Origin: Laetiporus sulphureus 93-53
Lineage: Eukaryota; Basidiomycota; Agaricomycetes; Polyporales; Laetiporaceae
Direction: 5' to 3'
DNA length: 64,000 nt
Assembly (NCBI RefSeq): GCF_001632365.1
Contig: NW_024468515.1
Coordinates: forward strand, 93,070 to 157,069
Shown here piece by piece: positions 1-10,273 of this stretch (position 1 is its first letter; each line of letters begins with the position of its first letter). The notes under the pieces are model-generated. The model was not told the DNA's origin and did no database searches. It saw nothing but the letters and a program-made list of their open reading frames with translations. A program made the position numbers and the translations under genes.

Positions 1-1831
1 AGCGCATCCTGGTCCTGACTGGTGCAGGAATCAGTAAGCTATATCCCGTATCACTAGTTTCATGTGCATCTGACGCTGTGGCAGGTGTATCTTGTGGCAT
101 TCCCGACTTCCGTTCTCGTAATGGGTTGTATGCCTCACTGCAGGAAAGTGGGGAGTATGATCTCGATGATCCTCAACAGATGTGTGTTGTTCTTCAATCT
201 TGCAGTGTCAATGGTGCTGATTCGGCTATAGGTTCGATATACACTATTTTCGGGAAAATCCGGCTGGTGAGCTTCTAAAAAGCCGCGAACTCTGCAATGA
301 ACTAACTAGTCTCTTCAGTATTCTAGTCAGTGCTTGTTCCTGAGAGTACGTTCAAGCTCACTGATCATTCGAACTTTCATCCAGCTCCTTCGCTAGGTAA
401 CGTCGGTTCGCGCTTGTCACTGAGCTGTCGCTGAACGTATCACAGTAAAATATACCCGTCAAACTTTATACCCTCTCCATGTCATCGCTTCATCAAAGCA
501 ATAGAAGACAAGGGAAAGGTGGCTCATTCTCCTGCAATGCGACATGACACAGACTAACTCAAGTCTATTGCCAGCTCTTACGAGTATGACCACTTCCGTA
601 ACCACCTCGGGTTGTTCTGATTCGCAATCACGCTGTGATTTACAGAACTACACGCAGAACATCGATACCTTAGAGACGCTGGCGGGCGTAAAGCGCGTTT
701 TGCAGTGTCATGGGTCCTTTGCCACAGCATCTTGTCTCAACTGCAAGATAAAGGTACCCGGCACAGACATCGAAGAAGATATCCTAAACCAGGAAGTCCC
801 GTTATGCAAGAGGTGCATTTCCACGTCAGCTGTCGCTCAGGCCAAAGCGAGTCCTAAGAAGAAAGCGAAAAAACGGCGTGGCATGGAATGGGATAGCGAC
901 GATGAAGAGCCCGGCACGCCGCCGTATCCTCCAGGCATCATGAAGGTATGACGTGATTCCCTGCTGTTGAAACGTGCCTTACGACAGTGCTGCTTCCAGC
1001 CGGATATCACTTTCTTTGGCGAGAAGCTCAGCGACGAGTTTGACCGGGCGCTATTGGAGGACCGGCAAGAGATCGACTTGCTGATCATTATCGGTACCTC
1101 CCTCAAGGTATCCCCTGTTTCAGACATTATAGGTAAGAACAGGTATAATCTATGCGATGTGTCGCCTATTTCTCATGTTTTGCCAAGCCCATCTGCCCCA
1201 TTCGGTTCCCCAGGTCAGACAAACCAATCTTTTGAGCCATCTTCGAAAATTGTAACAAATATCTCTCCAGATCCTCATCAACAAGACTCCCATTAAACAC
1301 ATTAACCCAGACGTGAGCGCGGTATTACAGTTGTCTTTCCAACGCCAACGCCTCTCCTAGATCGTTCTCCTCGGAAACGCAGACGACATCGTAATGCATC
1401 TGGCTCGCAAGCTCGAGTGGGACTTGCCGGCAGTGCCGACAAGGCGTGCGATCCCTTCTGTACTCGAAGGCAAGACTGCAAAGAGATCCGCGCGAGAAGT
1501 TGAACGATCTGAGCCGCAACGTGTCGGGGATAGGTATGAGTCCGGCTTCCTTTAGTCGTTCCATTCGTTATACTGACGTGGTCGCAGTCACGTCTGGTTA
1601 TTCCAAGGGGCTGAAGGCGGCAAATGGGTCGAAGAGATAGCGCGACAGTACGAAAGCCAGTCCGATGATGGCTCGCCATCTGGAACTGCCACACCGACGT
1701 CTGCAGAATCAAGCCAAACCCGTAAAATCAAGAAGGCGAGGACTGGTCTAGAAGATGACTCGAATCATCCCCATCGTCGTAAGCGCAGGCGGAATGCATT
1801 CTTCGAGGCCCGTGACAGCGGATCAAGATAG
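1..1831 (+). CDS. SIR2: Sir2-family NAD-dependent protein deacetylase (5' partial)
   Basis: The protein removes acetyl groups from lysines of histones and other proteins using NAD+. The spliced frame gives, in order, the NAD-binding GAGIS and [12 protein letters not shown] motifs, TQNIDTLE, the catalytic histidine in LQCHGSF, two zinc-binding Cys pairs (CLNC and CKRC), FFGE, GTSLKV and the late GNADD motif. A basic, Ser-rich tail ends at a TAG at 1829-1831. Exons are short, with introns at about 32-85, 169-232 and 1525-1588, among others. The N terminus lies outside the window. The spacing and the C-terminal part resemble the SIRT1/Sir2/Hst nuclear class, but which paralogue this is cannot be decided. 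Its last 67 coding bases are antisense to the end of the downstream acetyltransferase gene. Confidence 0.93.
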
Positions 1832-3309
1832 TCCTCGTAGAATCCGACGATGAACTGCTCAGCCTTGAAACCGAATTGGTTGTACAAGAGCTAGGAGGAA
1901 GGATGAGACTTACGGTACATCGCGAAATGACTTATGAAGTTCACTCACCATAGCGGGGTTGTTGATGGACACATGTAGAGTGATATCTCTATTGGGATTT
2001 AGCGTAATTAGATGATATAGCATTGATCTGGACAGCGCACGACCATTAGACTAGTCCTATATTTATATGATCTCGATGCTGAAACTGCGTACGTGGCAAT
2101 CTGGCTGTTTTCCCAACCTGAACGGACGGCAAGATATGTGATGTAAATCTCCTGAGGTGAGCTCATTATTGCCACGCCGACGACGAGCTGCTTGTACGTC
2201 GCGATAACTGTGCATTTTTCTGGCGAGTAATCAATGGAGTCACTAACTTAAGATAAAGTTCAGTTTCGCGAGGAGTTGCACATAAGGAGAATGGTACCAT
2301 CGATACCCTCCCAAAAGGTGCGCCGCAGGAGATCGTGGACCTGTCTAAGGTGGCTTGCACGCAAGGAGACATATTCAATAGGTGCAATCGTCTCGTTTGG
2401 CTGATCACGATCTGGACTGCAATGCAAGTTAGTCAAGCAAACATCATTTTCACCAGTCACAGCGGCACGTACTGCATCAAGGAGTAATGTTCGCGAATAT
2501 CGTTCATGAGCTCCATCCATGGACTTCTTGTCTCCCAATCGACTGCGATCGCGCCAGGTGCGAGGGACGGCTGGAATCCCTTGATCCGAGAAAGGAACGA
2601 TCGCTCATATGGAGTAGTCTTGATTACATACAGTGCATCGAGGACTTGAGGATTGATAGCCGGTGCTGATCGCAGTGGAGGCAACGGTGTGACGGTACAT
2701 CCGCTTGGCGTCATCGACGGAGGCTCTAATATACGAGCGCGGAGGGAAGGCTGTGTATCGGTCAATCAACTCTATCCGGACCTGGGAAGCGAGATACATA
2801 CAGGCTGTGAGCTCATTTTCCGAGATAGCAGTGTGAATATATAGGATTGAGGGTGTATTGAGACCATCTTCATATGATCTCTCATCTCAGCGCGACTAAG
2901 CGGTATAATAAGCCGCCCCTGCAAATGGCTCAGTATTTCTCCATGACTATATTGGTTGAGAAATTGCCCACTGAGATGGTCCGGTCTGCAAAGTGATCCT
3001 GTAGGACGCGCTGTGCTCGTAGATACTCCGGGATCGAGGATTCGATAATAGCCTCGAATGATCCCTGTTCATTTAACGCGTCCATCCGCTCATAAAGGGA
3101 CTCGAATAAAGGAGACATGTCGAGTAAGGGCTTCGTGACTTCCGACATCGAATGTCTTTTCGCAACGGTTCTTCTTCTTTTCCGTTTCTTGTTTGAAAGT
3201 AAGCTCAGCAGAGTCGGACTAGCTCGAAGGTCGCAGATCAGCCCACATTTTGCTCATTACTGTAGCTTTCGTCATGATTGTCGTCGTCGGACTCGTCCTT
3301 TACGACCAT
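1765..3309 (-). CDS. KAT14: KAT14/CSRP2BP-like GNAT acetyltransferase
   Basis: This is a GNAT-fold acetyltransferase; in animals the family member KAT14 is a subunit of the ATAC chromatin complex. The C-terminal half is recognisable from YSPEKCTVIATYKQLVVGVA, then SSPQEIYITYLAVRSGW, MLYHLITLNPNRDI, LHVSINNPAM, LLYNQFGFKA and the closing FYEDYLDP...[12 protein letters not shown]. This matches the order and ending of the KAT14 GNAT domain. The N-terminal half (start ATG at 3307-3309, acidic MVVKDESDDD) is less conserved and contains several short introns. Its first exons are less certain than the last four. It is divergent from the CUE/Smr gene, with 221 bp between starts, and convergent with SIR2, with the coding ends overlapping. 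Confidence 0.85.
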
Positions 3310-3530
3310 CGTAACGTCTGAGGAATAGGTAGTTGTCGAGCAGCCACAGGTGGTGCGGGTCACGACTTGAAGCACTTCGTGATTGACGGCATTGCCGTTT
3401 TAGGCGGCGGCTGGTGGCTCGCACGTTGCAGTGCAGCGCACAACTACCTTACCTCTGGCCGCTCGTGGTTTGTCCCCTCTCCCCAGATTCTTGTGATCAT
3501 ACGCTTTTTTCTTTCACGAACATCTATCCG
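3310..3530. promoter_or_regulatory. Short divergent promoter between KAT14-like and CUE/Smr genes
   Basis: The 221 bp between two divergent start codons must hold both core promoters. No clear TATA box was seen. It contains pyrimidine-rich stretches just before the downstream ATG, as is common in basidiomycete promoters. Confidence 0.45.
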
Positions 3531-5644
3531 ATGATAACGATGGGCTCGCTGCCGCAATCCACCACTCTCGACATCCTTCAGGTGCGCCACAATTTTTCAT
3601 TGCGAAAAATATCCGCCCATCGAAGCCATTGCAGGCCGAATTCTCTCCTCCGCTAGACAGCTCGCTCATCGCGGCAATAATTGCGGATTACGATGATCTT
3701 TCCGACTCAGCAAATCAGATGCAGTCTCTTTGGGATATCTTGATGCGACTAGCTGCCCAAGCGGAGAAGGAAATCCAGGGTGAAGACATTCTATCTGAAC
3801 AACTCTCCAGTGCACACATATCACCATACTCTGTCAGTGACGGCGCCAGCAGCTTTCCTGATGTCCTATCCCCGGGCGGTAGCACCACGACTTCCAGCTC
3901 TTCGTCTGACTCCTCTAGTCAACAATCATTCGCTTCCCCGCTCGGGTTCCTGCAGGCAGCCTTCCCTGATGTCCCGACCTCCAAACTCAAGAGGGTGCTC
4001 AAGGATCTTGGAAACGCGGATGATCTGGACATGGAATCAGCTGTCGAGCATGTACTCTCAGCTGAATATGTGCGAGAGCTCGAAGAACGTGGTCTCGAAG
4101 GATTAGATGATTTAGACATTCCAGAGGACTATAACGCTCAATGGCTTACGGTTGAGACAAAGAAAGCGCCTCAGAAAGCAGCAAAGAAGAACAAGAAACG
4201 CGGAACAACGTTCACGCTCATCGATGTCCGCCAGAAGCAGCGCGAACGTACGCCGCCGATGTCGCCTCGTCCCGCTGTACCCGATCCGTGGACGCAGCTG
4301 TCGTCCGTCGCGTCCTACCTCTCCGCCTTGATACCCACTCATCCCGCTTCGTACTTCCAGTCCGTCTTCCACTCTCCTGAGAATGCTACCCCGGCGAAGG
4401 CTGTCCGTGCTGCCCTCCGTTCGATAGCATCCACGTCCGGCGCGTCCAGCTCGGAGCTGGAGTTAGAACTCATGCCTGGTGACACAACGTCTCTGTTCAC
4501 CATGTTTGACGTTCTCAACTCCATGCCTGAACACGCAGAGCTGAACACGGAGGAACGCGATCAGATGATGGAGGATGCTCAGTTAGCTCTCCGTGCCACG
4601 CAAGGCCAGCCCGACACGGCGCTCGACATCGTCGGGATCATCCGAGAGCTCGACAGCGATTCCACCTCTGGTGAATTCGCATGGGGCGTGTACCATTCGC
4701 CCGCAGCGCAATCTCCTCGCCACCCATCGTTTGCCGCTTATGGCCCTGCGAAGACACTTCGTATAAACCTTCCGTCGGGCCCTCCTCCGGCCCCTCCACC
4801 TCCCCACATACGGCCTCGCTCTCCTGAGAATGACAATCGCATCATGCAGCCACCGGCGAATGCATGGAAGACGGTGCCTCAGCGGCAGCCGTCAGGCCCA
4901 CACCCGTTGGTCGAGGTTATACCTGCGTACAAGCGCAAGGTGCGCGGGGGCGGAAACGGCCTCGGCAAGGGCGGAAAGGGCGACGTCGGCGAGCTTATAT
5001 CGGCTAGCAGGCAGCGTGGGATGCAAGAGCTGAAGGAGAGCAGAAGGAAAGCATTAAAGGAGGCCGGGAGAGCGTGGCAGAAAGGGAATACGAAGACGCG
5101 CGGTGGGGAGATCGCTTTGTACTATGCAGAGAGGGTGCGTAATATGGTCTGCGTACAATGTCTGGTTATGTTTATTGAGCGTGGCGTCCACGCCATGCAG
5201 GCTCGTGAGCTGCAGCAGCAAGCGTTACAGGAACAGTTAGGCGCTGCGATGGAGATAGTCCAGGCTAAGCGGTAACCTACTTCATTTTCCGCATTTGCAT
5301 AGAATTTACCGCGGAAATGACAGAACGACGTCCGTCAATGGAGGTACCGTTGATCTCCATGGGACTACGATTGTCGAAGCCGTCTATATCGTCAAGGACA
5401 TTTTACGAGAGTCCGGATCTTCTCCTTGTACGTTTATCATACGTTTTTCGTTATGTTCCGTCTACCCACCTCCACCATGTTAGCCAAACCGCTGCGGGTT
5501 ATCACTGGCCGCGGTACGCACTCCGTGAACGGCGTGGGCGTCCTCGGTCCGGCGATCAAGAACGCTCTGCAGCAAGACGGCTGGGTTGTTGCTTCCTTCG
5601 ACGGCGGTCTGGTCGTCCGCGGAAAGAACGAGTCGCGAACATGA
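3531..5644 (+). CDS. CUE-DUF1771-Smr domain protein
   Basis: The protein combines a ubiquitin-binding-type CUE region (LGFLQAAFPDVPTSKLKRVL, about residue 110) with a C-terminal DUF1771 helix pair (RRKALKEAGRAWQKGNTKTR) and an Smr domain. The Smr domain shows the diagnostic VDLHG and ITGRGTHS motifs. Smr domains are nucleases or RNA-binding modules; fungal and animal CUE-Smr proteins (Cue2, N4BP2) act in no-go mRNA decay at collided ribosomes. That role is inferred from the family. The start is ATG 3531 or 3540, followed by a 14-18 codon first exon and an intron ending before GCCGAATTC. A 66-nt intron at 5135-5200 is a multiple of three and has no stop, so it is easily mis-annotated as coding. 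Two more introns split the Smr domain. Confidence 0.9.
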
Positions 5645-6007
5645 CGTGTATTACAGAAGCACTTTTCTTGTACAGTGAGCAACGTGTGCTCTCTGCTTAA
5701 CATCTTCGTTCTTGGTCTTGTCCCTACACCACGTTTGGCTGGAGATTGTACATAATTTCTTGTTTTGTATTTCACTGTAGCCATGTCAAGGGCTTGTCCC
5801 TTTCAGCGTATTGTTGCGCAAATCTGTTCGCACTTATGGTTGTCCTGCGACACTCGTCAGTGAGTAAATCTTTCTGGCGTCCATGATCAATTATTAAGTT
5901 AGATCTCTACTCAACAAAAAAAGAACCCGGCAAAATAGAGTCCATCCTGTGATGCTCTATGCACTGCTGCGACATTGACCGCCGATGCCCAACGTCACGA
6001 TCGTCAA
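5645..6007. other. Convergent intergenic spacer, nothing recognised
   Basis: This lies between the convergent stop codons of the CUE/Smr and Sds3-like genes. It is AT-richer than its flanks and probably holds both 3' UTRs. I see no coding frame or repeat. Confidence 0.5.
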
Positions 6008-7489
6008 TCACTGATTCTTGCTTCCAAGCGTCGTGGCAGCGACCCGCCTCCTCTTGTTCCCTCTCCTGATCTCATTCAGGTCCTGCTCAACCTCCTGCTC
6101 CTTGACAGTGTTCAGGATCGTAAGACTCTTCCCGAGCCCGCCCACGGTCTGGTTCTCCCTTCCTCCGCCTTTCGCTCGCCTCCGTCCATTGCCAGTGGCG
6201 CCCGGACCATTGCCATATCCGTACCCCGCGCTGTGTGCGGAGTGGGTGGAGGTCAGCGGAAGAGGGAATGGGGAAGGCAGCTCGTCGACGTGCAGTGAGT
6301 GTGGGTTGAGGAGGGGGCCTGAGCTGGCAGCGCCTGTGGAGATGGAGAGCGTGCCATTTGTGAGGTAGCTTGTACCCACTCCGGACAGAGGTGTCGGTGG
6401 AGGGGAGGTGCCCCCAAGCTTATTTCGTAGCTTCCGCGTGTTGTGTGCTCGAGATTGTGAGTCCAAGCCAACGTCTGCGATCCCAAGCAGTTGTTGGAAT
6501 TAGTGTCTGAGAGAGTATGTGGAGAACGTGCCTGAAACTGCCCCCTCGCCATCCTTCTCCTCCCGCGCGCGTCGCCGGCGCTCCTCGATACCCTCCAGAA
6601 GGCGCTCCCGAATGCGTTCCCTGCCCTTCCGCCACTCGTGCTCGACTTTCTCCCGCTCGTCGTCATACGCGGTCTGGACCATATCCAGCATGTGCTTCTC
6701 CTGCACGACCAAGGACGCGAGCAGCGCCGAGCGCTCGAGCGATATGGGGTACAGACGCAGGTTGTAGGCGGGCAGCGTCTCCGGGCGCGTGGAGAGCTGA
6801 ATGGACGTGCTGTGCAGGTCCGATATCATCTCTGTATAGTACCTCCCAGCGCTGTAGCGGATGCACGCGAGAGCGCATCATGCAGTGAGTTTCTGTACTG
6901 TGCGGTGTGGCGGAGGGATATCGGTGTCACTCACTCGTCGCGCCGGTCACTCATCTCCTTGCCCAGCCTGCCAGCGATCTCTCTCTTCCGCTTGTCTTTC
7001 TTCAGGTCGTCGATTTGACTACCTGTGCAGAGGGAACACGGTTTGATCGATGTGGTGGTGGATTTGTCGCGAGAAGCCTACCATGGATCCGGCTCGGTCC
7101 TGCAGTCGGCTGGTGGTGATGGTAAGGGCCGGTCATGTCTATGATCTCAGCACCGCCCGAGGTCCGCGTCTTCTGCGCCGTGCTGTATGAGATTGAGAAT
7201 ACGCCTGGCTGAGGTGGCATGTCGTTCGGTGCTTGCAGTGTAGTGAACGGTTCTACGGTGAGCTGCGATGCGTAGGGTCGGGCAGGGTATTCACTGCTAG
7301 ATAGGCAGATAAAAGGCGTGAATCCCGAGAAACTAAGTTGCAGCAAAGACAGCCAGCAATACCGTATGCAGCCTTGTGATGTCGTGCAGCAAGATGGCAA
7401 TTGAAGGCGAGCGGGTTTCGTTTTGGTTGCGGTGGCGTAGCGAAAGCAGGCTCGGGCGCTTGTATGCTAAGCGCCGTAACACTGAGCAT
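6008..7489 (-). CDS. SDS3: Sds3-like subunit of the Sin3/Rpd3 histone deacetylase complex
   Basis: Sds3/BRMS1-family proteins bridge Sin3 and the class I deacetylase and are needed for activity of the large corepressor complex. The diagnostic part is DLKKDKRKREIAGRLGKEMSDRRD, an intron, then YYTEMISDLHSTSIQL. A long charged helix follows (VQTAYDDEREKVEHEW...RERLLEGIEERRRRAREEKDG), predicted to be coiled coil. The C-terminal exon has AHNTRKLRNKLG, a Gly/Pro/Ser-rich linker and VEQDLNEIRRGNKRRR. The stop is at 6008. The start is uncertain: ATG 7489 (MLSVTALSIQAPEPAF) or the later MPPQPGVFSIS near 7222. It is one of three acetylation-linked genes in the first 7.5 kb. Confidence 0.75.
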
Positions 7490-7836
7490 GTGACCGGACC
7501 GGTGCGCGTTCGTCCGTAGGCTTTCCTCTGCTTTCTGATTATCTACGAGCTCGACGCCGTCGAAAGCCAAATATTCTCGCTCAAAGCATTAGTATGAGCT
7601 TGCACGACGACGACGACATCACTTTCGATATTCACAGCGAATAAATACAAGGCACACAGAGACATTTGCTGAAAAGCGCAAACGTAATGTCGACATGACG
7701 CACAAGAGCCTATGAACTATTTATGTATGAAGAAACATGTTCATGATGTTCATGAAATGGCATCACGCAGAACCCAAACCGGGAACCACACTCATGCAAA
7801 GACCATCCTCCCAATCATGACGAGACAAAATCCTAC
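7490..7836. other. Spacer upstream of the Sds3-like gene
   Basis: This is the 5' region of the Sds3-like gene and the 3' region of the next minus-strand gene. It is AT-rich with a tract of cgacgacgac near 7600. No gene is seen. Confidence 0.4.
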
Positions 7837-9554
7837 TCAATCCATCGCACTGACGCTATCCGCGCTCGACGCAACAGCGTACTCGTGACGTGCCGGGTCA
7901 TATCCTTGTGCCCAATCCGGCCTGAAAGGGCGGCCGCTGCTACTGGCAGCGCGCTGCACACCCATGCGGATTACATTTGGATTGCTGAACGCCGGAGCTG
8001 GCGGGTTCCACATGCTCTGTGCTCGAGAATGTATGCTGCCACGAAGAGCATAACACGTGAGCATATGCGCTTGATATGAAACAAACAGAAGACTGACTTG
8101 TTGCGCAAAGTAGGTTGTATGGACAACTGTGCAAAGCTGCTCGGGAAGAGCGGATGTCCAGGTCCGCGTTCCTGGAGCGCATCATACGGGGTGTCCCCGT
8201 CCTGTGAGACACCTCTCATCGAGCGCGGAACAGTCATTGGACTGGGGGACGCTGGACTGCCGAGGGGCACAAACGCAGGCGAGCCGCTAGGGCTCGGCCC
8301 ATAGTTCTGCGAGCGCAGGGATATAGGACTGGTGACGATCCTCAAGCCTTGTATCTCGCGCTGCTCATTGTGGCCGATATCACTCGAGCTGCCGCCTTCT
8401 GCTTCCTCCTCGTCTTCCTCCCGGACGTCGTGCAACTCGTGTGAAGCAGACACGTCGAGCGTGGACGAAGGCGGCGGGCGGGTCACATTCGCGTTGGTGG
8501 CGACAACAGGCTCGATGACAATGTCTTGGCGTTCCGGGCTCGGAGAGAGAGCGGGATTGACAGCAAGCAACGGGCTGGGGGGTTCGAATACGGCAGGATA
8601 CCGTTCGCTCTCGGGCGTCAAAGGCGTGGATAGGTATCCTGGCTCATTCATGGAAGGAATCTCTTCATCAACGTCCAGCTCTGGCGGTACGCCTAGAGCA
8701 CCTTTAATGCGCTCCCAAATCAACTCGCTCTTGGCCATGATGCAGGTTCGCGCTTTCCCGACCCACAACACGTCATCAGCCACGTCCCGGTCGACATTCT
8801 TCATCCAGTACTCAAGCTCCGCGAAGGTCCATTGCTTCGGGTCCCGGGACAAGAGACTATCAGCAGACTCTTTGCCGGTGGGCGTCCTCGCTTCAGCAGG
8901 GAACGTTTGAGCGAGAAGCGCGAAGAGTCTTGAATTGGGAGGAATGGTGATGAGTTGAGTGACTTCACTCGGTCGGTCAATGAAAGGAAGGATGATGTTG
9001 TCCGGGAGTGGTGTGAAGGATACAGGCGAGGGAGGCACAGGGCTACCCCCGCTACCGACGCTTGGTCGCGGATTGCACGACTGATGAGCAATGTCCAAGA
9101 GCTGCTCCGGAGACAGCTTGCTCAGATTGAGAAACGAGCCGGAGTAGCGATGACCAAGGGTTGGCGACTGTGGGCGGATGCGGGGAGACGAGGTTGGACT
9201 ATTGGCATGCGGAGTCGCGTTGGGCGATGGCTGCGAGAAGGACGTGAAGGCGAAGCTCACACGCTGGCCCTCGCCCCTCCCAGAAGGAGTAGAACCAATG
9301 GATGTATTGCTGCCATGGCGCCTGTGTTTCTTCTGGCTGGCGTCTTCCTCGGCGGGGGGAGGCACGCGCACGATGGTGAGTCTGCTCGAGGTAGCTCTGT
9401 TTGGGTCATCGTTGATGCTAGTGTGGGTGCCCCAGGGATCGGCAGCTGTCATGGAGCCTCTCCTGGCGGAGAGTCGACGGGAGCGCGTCGGGCTGAGCGA
9501 CGGGCTGCTGGAGGGCGAGGCGAAGGGGTCTGGAGGAGCACTCATTGTAGGCAA
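7837..9554 (-). CDS. Ser/Pro-rich conserved fungal protein of unknown function
   Basis: I do not recognise a named family. The first about 180 residues are disordered and Ser/Pro/Arg-rich, with many SP and TP sites, suggesting phosphorylation. A folded-looking core follows at about residues 190-290: DNIILPFIDRPSEVTQLITI, FALLAQTFP and WTFAELEYWMKNVDRDVADD. After it comes another disordered, Pro/Ser-rich tail. A last exon (7837 to about 8020) ends VASSADSVSAMD and is joined by an intron near 8020-8100. The start is MPTMSAPP at 9554 or the second Met at 9545. A TATATAT stretch lies about 35-40 bp upstream. The tryptophan-rich core looks conserved rather than random, so this is a real gene. It could be a signalling scaffold, but that is a guess. 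Confidence 0.8.
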
Positions 9555-10273
9555 GCTAATCAGGTCCCGAGGGTGGGTCCCCGTGGGGTATATATGCGCA
9601 GGTTGGGTTCGGACTCGGATATGGATGTGGAGAACCTATGTGGAGAGCACAGGAGATTGTGGTGGCGGAGAGATCTCGGGAGAGGGGAACGAGGAGGTTG
9701 GGAAAGAGAAACGACGTGCGGCGAAGGTAAAGCCATTGGTGGAGGATATAGACAGTCATAGATCGTTATCCATAGGAGAAGTGCGTCAAACTGACCGCTC
9801 CCTTGGCGAGAATCCGGCTAGACCATTGCCTGGTGACCCAGGTCATGCGCCATCAAACGTCCCCGGACACCCCTCTCCCAAGGAATGCAGGTGCCCCGCC
9901 CTCGCGCTCTGGCTTATTACCTCAAATCAATGCGTCGTGAAATTCATACTGGACTCGCCCAGGGCCTCACGGTTTCCAACATTCGTTTGCAAGGGGCCCC
10001 AGATTGATAACATCAATCTCCTAAATCCGCAACAAATATGCATAAATAACTCCCAGCCACCGACGTGGACCCTAAGCGGACCAGGAACGTCGGTCGAACT
10101 CTTAATACTCAGGTCTACCCTAGATTTCCCTAGTGAGCACTCGTCCCCCTCGCGGCTGTATCCCTACTCTCCCCTCTTGGATGAGACTGCTGTAGATTTC
10201 TCCGACATCTGGCATATCGGACTGCTTCGCCGCCTGCCTGTAACTTCACTGCAAACATCGTCGGCATCACTCG
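9555..10273. promoter_or_regulatory. Divergent promoter region, Ser/Pro-rich gene and SLY41-like gene
   Basis: The 719 bp lies between divergent starts. A TATATAT at 9589-9595 sits about 35 bp from the minus-strand ATG and is a plausible TATA box for that gene. Plus-strand open frames here are antisense read-through from the GC-rich neighbour and show no family match. Confidence 0.4.

Noticed and set aside
8955..9761. Plus-strand frame of 268 codons rich in Arg and Gly
   Set aside because: It is a shadow of the minus-strand Ser/Pro-rich gene.
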